Shown here: one piece after another, positions 36,495 to 48,500 of the stretch
Position numbering within the stretch: position 1 is the first letter of the stretch
How the letters are laid out: the number at the start of each line of letters is the position of its first letter
DNA from: Owenia fusiformis
Lineage: Eukaryota > Annelida > Polychaeta > Sabellida > Oweniidae
Assembly: GCA_903813345.2 (NCBI GenBank)
Contig: CAIIXF020000012.1
Location: 16,302,020 to 16,366,019, forward strand
Length of the DNA: 64,000 nt
Direction: 5' to 3'
Position numbers and translations under genes: made by a program
Notes under the pieces: model-generated
What the model was told of the DNA's origin: nothing
The model's input: the letters and a program-made list of their open reading frames with translations, nothing else
The model's database searches: none

Positions 36495-37960
36495 CTACCA
36501 GGTCCTGGGGTAGAATTTTATCTGGATTTGACACTCATTGAAATCCAAATGGGCATCTTTTATCCGCCATCCATGTGGTACAGGGGAGGGAATTGATGGG
36601 GAGGGGATGTGGGCAAGTTTCCATATGTGTGCTTGATAACTGGCCCTTGCTAGATGCTGCTGTAATGAATCTTTAGATGGAGGTAGGAGGCTTATGTCAG
36701 TGCCTTCATAGCTTATCACACTTGGAGCAGATTTTGGTTGGAATTTGTTCTTGAATAAGGTATATCTCAGCTCATTTATATTTGAACACTTTTTGTTTCC
36801 ATACATCTGGCAAGTAAAATTCTCAGCACATTTAGCAGTTTGATCACTAATGACCTCTCCAATGGTGCCGAAACCTTTTTGAAATTCTACAGATCTCATA
36901 AGTAATTTTAGGTGGGGGGGGGGGCACACTTTCCCCCTTCTCACAAAGGCACTGAAAGAATCACATCCAGTGAATGAATGGAAGGCTGGTAAAGCATTAC
37001 AAATTTACAAATGTCTGAACTGAGCGCATTTCCTACTTCCTTTACATTAAAGGGGCAACAAGGACTGTAGAGAGAAAATTCACATTTTTCTCTTTTTTCT
37101 GAGCTATCAGGTCAATATTTGGCTTAACATCTTCGTTGACATACCTATTTTCTTAAAATGTATGAATAAACTCTCAATTTCAGCATTTAGAAGTGTAAAT
37201 TCAGTTCAAAGCTTCTATAAAGGGAGTCCCACTTATAGATTTTTAAGATTCACCACGTTTCAAGAGGAATATCAGCTGAAATTATGTTCATCCAGGGGAT
37301 TTCTTTGTACATAATAAAAATATATGTTAGTCTTGATGAAATATCCAAACTTAAATATATTTTGACACTAGTCGATGATCGTTAAATGGCCCCCCTGCAC
37401 TAATTGTTGCGCCTTAAATGCGCCTTAAATGAGTCATCTGTGGTCTGCACTACCAGTGTCGAAAATTAATGGAGTTTAAATAAGATTGGAAAGTACACAA
37501 GAAGTACAAAAACATCGCTATCTGGGGATCTCACAACTGTAGTTTTTTCTGTATTTTCAGGTCCATTTCATGTTAATTGCATGGAGTATAATTTTTGTAT
37601 CTGTCTCTTTGTGGGAAGATTTCAGGCTAGGTTCAACTCTATGTGTAGCAGTAGTTCCATCACTGGTTACCACTGTACAGATCTCACCACATGTAAAACA
37701 AATCTGTCTTTCTTTGAGTTAAGGAGCATTTTTATCTTTTTCCATTCTTCAAGGATCAACGGGCTCAGCTGCGTTTCATTCTCATCATTTAAAAGGAATT
37801 CCTTCCAATTGTTAGGAATCCTGGTATTAGGTCCACAATTGTTTTTTCTGGTGTGGGTCCATGTAATATTTTATGTTTTTTTCCAGCTCATGTTATAATT
37901 TTGACTTTTCTGTTTTAACCAAGAGCTCATCAGGTGTTCCAAGAGCCCAGGGTATTGGAC
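36495..37960 (-). pseudogene. Decayed transposon-associated protein gene
   Basis: The upstream part (about 37850-37600) reads RIPNNWKEFLLNDENETQLS followed by a leucine- and lysine-rich stretch broken by stops. The downstream ORF (36944-36495) has TCQMYGNKKC, then SLLPPSKDSLQQHLARASYQ and the nearby phrase PSPVPHGWRIKD. From memory, these blocks belong to one large uncharacterised multi-copy protein family common in aquatic animal genomes. I infer it is carried by the surrounding 4.2 kb element. Function unknown; clearly disabled here. Confidence 0.55.
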
Positions 37961-38269
37961 TCAGGGGATATTCCAATATTCGCTTTAGACTGATACTATG
38001 CTACTCTGATAACCTGACTAACTGGCCAAATATATTGCGCTCAGCTCTATTCTCAATCAGCTCTAATCTCAATTGGAATGGATTGAGAAAGCCATCTATT
38101 GAATCAATCAAATTAACTAATAATAGAACATCAGACAATAATAAGCCTTGAATAGCTTACTATTCTCCCTTATTGTTTTGCTGTGTTCCCTGCAAATAAT
38201 ATAGCAATTTATAATTGCAATTAGATAATCAGTTTTCTAATCAAAGTTAAATATAAAGGTGTTTCATAT

Positions 38270-38449
38270 AAAGTAAAACCTGTGTACAGTGAACATCTAT
38301 AGAGCCACAAAAAATGTGTTCACTATTGGTAGATTTCAATACAGAGAGACAATTTGTATTGGAATCAAGGTATGTGGTGAAAATAGGGTGTTCATTTTAC
38401 ACAGGTGTTCACTAGAGAAAGGTGTTCACTACCACAGGTCCCATTGTAT
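38270..38449. repeat. Mariner-like MITE, AAGTAAAACCTGTGTACA end (copy 2)
   Basis: Shares TTGGTAGAT and repeated GTGTTCAC blocks with 10351-10542; the right end CACAGGTCCCATTGTA is degenerate. Confidence 0.65.
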
Positions 38450-38496
38450 TAGGCTTATGTCATTCCAAACTTCACTAGCTACAAGTTAAATAAGGC

Positions 38497-38972
38497 ATTA
38501 ACATGACAAAATGTCACCACCTAGTTGAAACAAAAATACCTTTTTGACCTTGAGGAGGTCACTAAAGGTCAAATCTATTTTGACCTTGAGAATGTCATTT
38601 AATGATCAAATCTTAAATCTTAAGAAGGTCATTGAAGGTCAAATCTCAAACCTTAAGTCAGATTTGAGCTTCCGATAACTTATAGATGATTTTGAAAAAA
38701 TGGTTTATTTGAAGCATGTTGAAAAAAGACCTTTTTGACCTTTTCTGACCTTGAAAAGGTCATTGAAGGTCAAATCTTAAATATAAAGTCAGATTTGAAC
38801 TTCTGAAAACACGTAGATGATTTTGAAAACAATTGAAGTCAGTCTATAGGGTATTTGTTAATTACTGGAAATTGTAAGAATTTGTTACAGACCCCAATTG
38901 CCAACCACTGACCACCATCAATAAAGAACAGAGACCATAACAATATGTCACCACTTTTTGGTAGTGACATAA
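38497..38972. repeat. GGTCA-block repeat family (copy C, longest)
   Basis: Bounded by ATGACAAAATGTCACCACC at the left and GTGACAT at the right. It contains at least four AAGGTCA(A/T) blocks and two AGTCAGATTTGA phrases. It is the best copy for defining the family. Confidence 0.7.
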
Positions 38973-39932
38973 AAATGATAACCTGATTTGAACCATCCTC
39001 CTAAGCAGGTGTCCAGAATCCGTACCTCCTTCCCCCTGCTATAACCAATTTGGACACGCCGATTTAACTGAATCACGTGATCTAATTATGCGCAATGACT
39101 TATACATGATTTCTGTCGCAGTGTTGCGACAGCCAATCAGATTGCGAGTTCTTAGTCGGGGAAATGGTAACTGCTTATCGCAGGGGGAAAAAGAAAGAAT
39201 ATGTTCTGGATTTTGAAGCCCTGTGATCAGAGGATGGATAAGAACATGAAGTATTTATTTTCATATGAACATGCCAATATGGCCACGCCCCTTCTAAAAA
39301 GGGAAAGAGGGGAGAGGTAAATTGACCGCTATAGACAAAAAACATGTCAGAGTTTTTTCTTTATGGTTATGTGTTGGGGACATGTTGGTGCTACTTTTAG
39401 GAAAGTTCCATTAATATTAAACTGAGATTGATTGAGGAATTAAAATATCAATTCCAATCAGTGTCTCTCAACCCCCCAAAATTCTATGATTTTAGGGTGA
39501 AAAAATGTTGTTGTTTTAAAATAAAGTTAAAATTCTTCAATTTTTTTACATATGCATTTTAAGTATGATTACTCTTAACAGAAACACCAAAAGAAACAAG
39601 CATTGCTTGTTTAGTTTTTGTTTTATAGCTAAATAATAATGTACCCCCTAGAAATCTGAATTTAGGGTCGAAAATGCAATTTTGACATCTTTCGCACCAT
39701 TTGTGGCATGTAAGACCAGTAAATTCTGTTGAGATAGACCTAAATACATAACCTAAGTCACAAGAGAAATTGTCCCGACAACACCCTGATCGAAGTGCCT
39801 CAGATCGCTACCTATTAATTGTCCTATTTAGAACTTTTAGATTATTTAAAAAAAAATTCATTCTCATTTTGCTGCATAATCTTGTATTGTACTGTTACCA
39901 TGTATTCAGTTTTACTGATCGAGAACTATCTA

Positions 39933-40248
39933 CAGGATGTCCCGAAAATATGGGGCTTCCTTGGCAGACATATACCAATGTCTCCATAGTATGTGTCATA
40001 TATCATTTTAAAGCTTATCCAAAGTTACATTGACTCTCCAAGTATCATGGTCGACAATAGCATCCGTATTTTCTGTCACATTCAAGTCAGGGCTCTTTCC
40101 AAGATACTGAAATGAACTATATTTTTGGCTAAACACTAAATTTTGAAATGCCTGTAACTTTTTCCCATTTGTGAGTTGAACCATGGTACTTGGCAAGTCA
40201 ATGTGGAAAAATTGGTATATGTGTGCCCCATACTTTCTGGACACCCTG
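39933..40248. mobile_element. 316-bp mariner-type MITE, TA flanks
   Basis: Left CAGGATGTCCCGAAAATATG and right CATACTTTCTGGACACCCTG form imperfect terminal repeats, and TA precedes and follows. Inner blocks (GGCAGACATATACCAAT versus ATTGGTATATGTGTGCC) are also inverted. Confidence 0.8.
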
Positions 40249-42594
40249 TATAAAAGATTTCATCTGACCTATTGTTAAAAAATCTCAACTTTTACACTAC
40301 ATTTGTCTTTTCCGGCTTGTTATAGTAAATTGTGTCTTAAATACATGAATATTATAAAGATGGCACATTTATTTGAGTAAACTAGAATATAAGTCATTAT
40401 TTTAGTCAACTGGATGCATGGAATTCCTACATGTAGGTCACGCATGACGCCATTTCTGTATAAGATAAGTTACATACAACAACATGTAAAACAATATAGC
40501 TAAATCAGAACATTGATTTTCATGGCATTTTAGAGACCAGTTAAATCCCTAAACAGTTTTTGCCTAAGATGTTCATATAATTTTGAAATATTTGTCTGAA
40601 TCTCCAATTGTTAGTGCATTGATAGTTCCAACTGAAAACTAGAAAATTTGCAAACAAAATGTAGTAAAATGAAAGTTTTTTTTTCAAATAAAGATTATTA
40701 AATATAGATTTAGTTGCTTGCTATATAGTGCAGTGTTGGTGGTGAGATTCTTCACTGTAGAGTGTTCATCAGGAAATTGATTGAATAAAAGATGGCACTG
40801 GCAGCTGATTAAATCGCTGCTATATAAAAGTTTACTAGTTAAGGATAATTATTACTGATGGTAGTAATGAAAAGCTTAATTCAATCATTTAAAGGGATGA
40901 GAAAAGATGAAGATAAGTTTGGAGTAAATTCAACTGGTAAATATTATGATTGGCAGGATGCTCCTATTGTCAAAAATGAAATTGGACATTTATACATTTG
41001 AAATGGTCAATAACTTCTGTTGTGTATCTTCATTTTTTTCAATGAATTAAATTATTATTGTAAGGAAAACATTTGGTATTGTTTCCAACAATGTTTTATT
41101 TTCTGTCTATCCCTTTTTATTACTTTCAATAAAATACATATATTTTTTACCTCGTCAATCCGACATTCCAAGGTTTGATATTTTATATAGATTTACCAAG
41201 CATAAAACATCAAAGTTCATCAACATGTCTGATTATGAAGTGTTAAGTTATGCTTGATGTTTGATTCAGAAAGATATCTGTGAATGAGTCAATATACATT
41301 TTCATGTCCTTTAGGCTAAGTTCACACCAACGGCGCTTTGATGGACCTTTAAAGTGCCGTTGGTGTGAACTTACCTTTAATATTATTCACTCCTATATGA
41401 AATGCCTTATCGCTGTAATTTATATTCATAATGATAAATAACTTAAAATATCCATAGACTTGGACATTAACCTTGTTTTGTGAAAACATCAAAAATATTC
41501 CACATAGAAAGCAGTAAGACAAGTGTCAAGTAAAATAAACTACTTGACCCTTTTCAATTTTAGAATGCAATTAATTTATTTTCTACTTTTCTTGAAGTCT
41601 TGAAGTGTTAGATTCAAGTAGTGTTATTTTCATATATCATTACACTAAATTCACATTTTTACTTTTACAATTTACATTTCCCAAATCGTTAAAAATGAAA
41701 GTCCATGTATTCTTATGCTATGATGTATTTTGATTAAGTTGGGAACTGAAACCTGTCTAGTATTTGTTTAGAGGGATAGTGTTAACATCTCAAATTCTAT
41801 CTAAATGATCCTTGATCCGAATTTGAGTATTATTCGGTCTTTTGACAACCGGCCAGCTTTAGCGTTAATAGTTAATCAAATCCAGAATATTTATTCAGAA
41901 TAGGATTCTGGAAGTGTATGCTTTCAAATCTCTATAAAACAAATATAACAAACAAGCGATTGCATTGAAATGTAAAACAACACGAAAACGTATAAATCAT
42001 GGCATTAACCTAAGAGAATAGTTCATTGGCTATTCTGTCGGGGAGAACATTATGAAATGAAATGAAGAAGAACGATGAAAAATTAAAAAGAATTTCGAAA
42101 AATCAAAGGATCGTGTGCAGTCCGTTAGTTCAATACTAAAATGTTTATAGCCAATTGTGTTAATCTAAGTATATTTTGCAGTAATGATTTAAGTTCTTAT
42201 CTTTGATCATCAATAAGTTGCTATCAGAAGTGTTTTGTACCTGCATATATTAGTCTTTTAACAATTTTTAATAGACAATAACTATATGTTTACTGTGCTG
42301 TCAACGTTGAATGATACATATTGATGATATTTGATTATTAGCAATTATGATTCGTTGAAATAAGTTGTACCTGCAGGTTATCAATATATAAAGTCAGTTT
42401 TGTAAATACTCGAAAACTGACGATCATCAACGCAAAAACTCAATATACAAAACTCAAATATTAATATTTGAAAGTAACACAAGTACACTTCCGGAGCAAG
42501 ATGCGATTGAACTGAAATAAAAGCTACACGACTAGCTTTCATATTTCCATCACAATGTCTTTTCAAGTTGAGTTTGACAGAATCTGATATCATC
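40249..42594. other. Upstream region of the ankyrin gene
   Basis: AT-rich and gene-free. It holds one 69-bp MITE (41312-41380, a relative of 5881-5982). A short upstream ORF (ATG at 42555) overlaps the presumed leader of the ankyrin gene in another frame. No core promoter motif I would defend. Confidence 0.4.
41312..41380. repeat. Short foldback MITE (relative of 5881-5982)
   Basis: GGCTAAGTTCACACCAACGG and its inverse CCGTTGGTGTGAACTTACC surround GCGCTTTGATGGACCTTTAA. It shares its end sequence with the 5881-5982 element. Confidence 0.8.
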
Positions 42595-45500
42595 ATGGCT
42601 TCAGAACAAGCGCGACTAAAACAAGATCTAAAAGATGCGTTAGAGAGGGGCGATGAAAGTGAATTGAGACGACGCCTCCAATATTTATTACCTGGACTTG
42701 AGTTTCCAAAGGACACCATAGTATGGGCGTTTGGAAACAATGTCACAATGAGCAGAGAAACAATCCAGCTTTTAATGGAATATGGAATGGATATTAATGC
42801 AAGATACAAATGTTTTCCGGTGTATGGCTTTTATGAAAACGATAAGACTGCATTGATGTTTGCAGCAGAGAAGAATAATTTGGAATGTTGTCGTACTCTG
42901 ATAGACCATGGTGCTGACGTTAATGCCAGTGCCATTAATGGGCAGACTGCATTGATGTTTGCAGCAGAGAAGAATAATGTGGAATGTTGTCGTACTCTGA
43001 TAGACCATGGTGCTGACGTGAATGCCAGTGCCAATAATGGGCAGACTGCGTTGATGTTTGCAGCAGAGAAGAATAATGTGGAATGTTGTCGTACTCTGAT
43101 AGACCATGGTGCTGACGTGAATGCAACCAGTGGCAACTATAAGAAGACTGCATTGATGTACGCTGTAATGAGTAAAGATAATGTGGAATGTTGTCGTACT
43201 CTGATAGAGCATGGTGCTGACGTAAATGCAACCAGTGGCAACTATAAGCAGACTGCATTGATGTATGCTGTAAAGAAGAATCATCTTGAATGTTGTCGTG
43301 CTCTGATAGACCATGGTGCTGACGTGAATGCCAGGGACTATGATGGGCAGACTGCATTGATGTATGCTGTAGAGAGTAAAGATAATGTGGAATGTTGTCG
43401 TGCTCTGATAGACCATGGTGCTGACGTTAATGCAAGGGAGACTGCATTGATGTATGCTGTAGAAAAGAATAATGTGGAATGTTGTCGTACTCTAATAGAC
43501 CATGGGGCTGACGTTAATGCCAGTATTAAGTATGGGCAGACTGCATTGATGTTTGCAGCAGAGTTGAATAATGTGGAATGTTGTCGTACTCTGATAGACC
43601 ATGGTGCTGACGTGAATGCCAAGACTTCGAATACGTTGTTCCAAACTGGCAATACGACTGCATTGATGTTTGCAGCAGGGAATAAATCTGGGGAATGTTT
43701 TCGTTCTCTGATAGACCATGGCGCTGACGTTAATGCCAGTGACGAGGATGGGCAGACTGTATTGATGTTTGCAGTAGAGAATAATAATGTGGAATGTTGT
43801 CGTGCTCTGATAGACCATGGTGCTGACATTAATGCCAGTGACATATATGGGAAAACTGCATTGATGTATGCTGTAGGGGAGAATAATGTTGAATGTTGTC
43901 GAGCTCTGATATACCATGGTGCTGACATTAATGCCAGTGACGAGGATGGGCAGACTGCATTGATGTTTGCAGTAATGCTATATGGGAAGACTGCAATGTT
44001 GTATGCTGTAGGGGAGAATAATGTTGAATGTTGTCGAGCTCTGATAGACCATGGTGCTGACATTAATGCCAGTGACATATATGGGAAAACTGCATTGATG
44101 TATGCTGTAGGGGAGAATAATGTTGAATGTTGTCGAGCTCTGATATACCATGGTGCTGACATTAATGCCAGTGACGAGGATGGGCAGACTGCATTGATGT
44201 TTGCAGTAATGCTATATGGGAAAACTGCATTGATGTATGCTGTAGGGGAGAATAATGTTGAATGTTGTCGAGCTCTGATATACCATGGTGCTGACATTAA
44301 TGCCAGTGACGAGGATGGGCAGACTGCATTGATGTTTGCAGTAGAGAATAATAATGTGGAATGTTGTCGTGCTCTGATAGACCATGGTGCTGACATTAAT
44401 GCCAGTGACATGTATGGGAAGACTGCAATGTTGTATGCTGTAGGGGAGAATAATGTTGAATGTTGTCGAGCTCTGATAGACCATGGTGCTGACATTAATG
44501 CCAGTGACATATATGGGAAAACTGCATTGATGTATGCTGTAGGGGAGAATAATGTTGAATGTTGTCGAGCTCTGATATACCATGGTGCTGACATTAATGC
44601 CAGTGACGAGGATGGGCAGACTGCATTGATGTATTCTGTAGAGAAGAATAATGTGGAATGTTGTCGTGCTCTGATAGACCATGGTGCAGACATCAATGTT
44701 AGTGACAGTGATGGGAAGACTGCATTGATGTATGCTGTAGAGAAATATAATATGGAATGTTGTCGGGTTCTGATAGACATTGGTGCAGACATCAATGTTA
44801 GAGACAGTGATTGGAAGACTCTATTAATGATTGCTGCAGAGATGAATAATTTGGACCTTTGTAGTTTTCTGATATGCAATGGTGCAGACGTTAATGCCAG
44901 TGCCAGTTTTGGGCAGACCGCATTGATTCTTGCTGTGGCAAAAAATAATACGAGATGTTGTCTTGCTTTGATAAATGGAGGTGCAAACGTTGATGCCAGT
45001 GTTAGGAGTGGGGCTACTGCATTGATGCTTGCTGCAAGGGAGAAAAATTTGAAGTGCTGTGTCGCTCTGATTAGCAACGGTGCAAACGTTAATGCCAGTA
45101 GCAAGAGTGGGAAAACTGCATTAATGGTCGCTGTAGGGAAGAATGATAATTTCGTATGCTGCAAAGCTCTGATACACAGTGGTGCAGATGTCAATGCCAG
45201 GGACGAACATGGGAAGACAGCATTGATGTACGCTGTAGAGTTGAATTACGGGGACTGCTGTCGTGCTCTGATAGACCACGGTGCGGACATCAATGGTAGT
45301 GACGAGGATGGGACGACTGCATTGATGCTTGCTGTAGAAAAGAATAGTTTGGACTGTTGTAATGCTCTGATATACAATGGTGCGAAAGCTCATACCAGTG
45401 ATAAAGATGGAAATTATGAGGAATTTTGGAGTTCTCTGGCACATAATCACATCGAACTTTATTGCTCCCTCACCTTGTTAGGTGGCATTGTTGATAACAA

Positions 45501-48500
45501 TTACCAGAGGCTGATGTATTTAAATCAAAATGCAACCGAAGAGCAACAATCCGCAACAATAGACCAATAAGATAAAATGAATAGAAGCTCAAAACTCTCT
45601 TTACGAAAACGAGCAAGGAATTCTGTCCAACTTATCCGTAATGGTTATTATTACAAGAAAACCATCGATGGTTTAATCGACACTGGATACCTACCATCAC
45701 AGCTGAGATCCTTTATGTTGTTTGAGGAGGACATCGATGAGATGAAGAATATTCTGATAAAGCTACAAAATTTCCATATCAAGGGCACCGAAATCCTTGC
45801 TGTTTTAGGTATGTTGTTTGCAATATTTAACATGAGTTCAATCCAAAATCGGTGTAGTCTTTCCAAATGTAATCAATATTCTGTGGAAAAAAGTAAAATT
45901 GAAAGTTTTATTTAGAATCTGATGTATACCTACATGTACGAGGGTTGTCCCAGAAGTAATGCACTACAGGGTGGGCCAAAAAAACCAATACCCAACTTCA
46001 AATCAGGATAAAAATAGTTACATTCAATATGGTACATTGACTTACATATCATTTTAAAGGTTATACAATTTCAAACAATTTGGTATATAACACTATGTCA
46101 TGAAATCAATAGTAAAGTTTTATTATACTTATTTGGGAGGCCGGGTTGCTATTTAAGGTCTCCAGATTTTAGGGAGAAAATAGTAAATCTGCGAAATTAT
46201 GTTAATTTTTTTATTTATAGAATATCATTCTTTTGTTAGGTGAATACATGCTTGGATATTGATATTTGCATCATCGTGTGACTAAATTTATTGTTTATGA
46301 ATTTCAGTGCTGTTTAATAACATTTTACACTTTATCTATTTAAAAAACAATTGCTCAATACGCCCCCACCCCCTTCCCTCTGCATCAACGATAAGCTTCA
46401 AGTGGTAGCGCAATCTATCAATAGCCTTATTGAGGGATTTCAGTTGCAATTCATTTCAGCACTTTAGGATTCTGTTTCAGCTCATCAATGCTGTTTATTG
46501 GATGCTTTTGATTGTACCATTTCCCCGAGATGGCTCCTCGTATGGTAATTAAACACATTACATGTAGCATCGGGACTGTTGGGTGGCCAAGCATCGAAAT
46601 CAATCAAATTGACACCTTGTTTGCAAAGGAATGCCAATGTCTCCTGAGATCTATGGTACGAGGCAATGTCTTGTTGGAAAATAAAATCCTCGTCACATAA
46701 ATGTTTAATGTCTTTTAACAGACCCCCTTTGAGTACTTATTGATAATAAACAACACTAAAATTCATAAACAATAAGTTTAGACACACAATATGCAAATTT
46801 ACAAGCATGTATTCACCTAACAAAATTATATTCTATAGGGAAAAAATTAACATTATTCCGCAGATTTACTATTTTCTCCCTAAAATCTGGATACCTTAAA
46901 TACCGAACAGGCCGCCCAAATAAGCATAATACAACTTTAATATTGATTTCATGACATAGTGTTATATACCAAATTGTTCGAAAATGGATTACCTTTAAAA
47001 TGATATATAAATCAATGTATCATATTGAACATAGCTATTTTCATTCTGATTTAAAGTTAGGTATTGTTTTTTTGGCCCACCCTGTATATGCTCTAACTTT
47101 ATCAATAATTGATATTTTTTCATGAAATTTTCAGTAAATGTTCTTTAGAGACATTTTGATTATTCTAAAATTTTTGATGTTGACTGATATAACTATATTG
47201 ATGTTATAATAAAATCAAGTTGGTGAGTTTGGATAGGGCGGGGCAGGTTATACAGTCACGTCAAAAGGAATAAAAAATTGAAAATATGAAATTATTAATC
47301 AACAAATACCATTTGGTGTAGCTATAAGAAGTATGCTCAAAAGTACATTTTAAGATACTATACAACTTTCAATCTGGATTTTTAAAGGGACACAGCACGC
47401 AAGACCAAACTGTTCCCCACAACCTACTTCTTTATAAACTTGCAAAGTATAACTTTGATCAACCCACTGTAAATCTCATCAAATCCTATCTCTCAAACAG
47501 AACATTTTTTGTTAACGTCAATGGCAATTTATCCGAACCCTCTGAAGATCACTATGTAAATGCAGGGGTTCCCCAAGGTTCTTTATTAGGACCACTTCTT
47601 TTTCTCATTTATATCAACGATTTGCCAGACTTAGTTAAATCACTGTGTTGTATTTATGCGGATGATACATCCATTTTTCGCGAATTTGATCCAGCAAATC
47701 CAAATCACTCACTGGCTATTCTTCAAAATGATCTGAATCTGATTTCCAAGTGGTCTGATACATGGAAGTTATTTTTCAAAGCCTCAAAAAGTGCGGATTT
47801 GACATTTATTAAATCTAGGCAAGAAGCTCCCGACCTTGTTCCCTTATTTCTTGGAAAAGATGAAATTCCAAAGGTTCGATCTCATAAGCATCTTGGTGTT
47901 ATTTTTTACCACAAATTAACTTTTAATGACCATGCTAGACATGTGTCAAATAAGTATCAAAATATGGTAAATGGCTTAAAGGCAATCTTTAAAAAGTTAC
48001 CTCAAGACATCTTGAAAAAATTTACAATGCTTTCATTTTACCGATTTTAGACCATGGTGATTTATTTTATGCAGCGGCATCAAAATTTGAGCTGGCCAAA
48101 CTCGAAAGCACTCATTATAAAGCTGGTTGTATTATACAGGGTGGTCCAAAAAATTGGAACATTTGATAATTGAACGCAAAACCTTTATTTTTTCTTCTAA
48201 AATGCACCAAACTTTAACTGAGCATAGTCCAGTCACTTATGTATCTGAAGTAAAGTTTATGGGTGCAAACAACAAAGTTAATGCATTGAACTAGACAATG
48301 TTTGATATGACCCCTAAACTCCTGAATTACAAGTTGAAGCCTGGGACTCAGTTTTGAAATGATTCATTCACTTTGCTGTTCATTTGATTTTGTCAAAGCC
48401 ATCTTGATTAAAAAATTCAGCTTGAACAAACTACTTATATGTTTGCCTTGGAAGATCAAATATGTGAACACATTCAACATTTTTTACCCAAATTGATGGG

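Larger units (their letters stand above)
35595..39814. mobile_element. 4.2 kb DNA transposon with ~540-bp inverted ends and TTA target duplication
   Basis: TAGGTAGCGATCTGAGGCAC at the left is mirrored at 39795-39814. Inverted similarity continues for about 540 bp, to AAAAGGGGTGTGGCC at about 36130 and GGCCACGCCCCTT at about 39282. TTA flanks both ends (35592-35594, 39815-39817), as in PIF/Harbinger-type insertions, though three bases are weak evidence. The interior holds a decayed minus-strand gene (36495-37960) and two smaller inserted repeats (38270-38449, 38497-38972). Confidence 0.8.

Noticed and set aside
36495-36944. Considered as an exon of a host gene
   Set aside because: It lies between the 540-bp inverted ends of a transposon and adjoins stop-broken coding of the same element.
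43338-45194. 618-codon minus-strand ORF over the ankyrin gene, and shorter ones at 42772-43416, 43492-43917 and 44212-44682
   Set aside because: They are shadows of the repeated ankyrin codons. The plus strand has the recognised domain and splice context.
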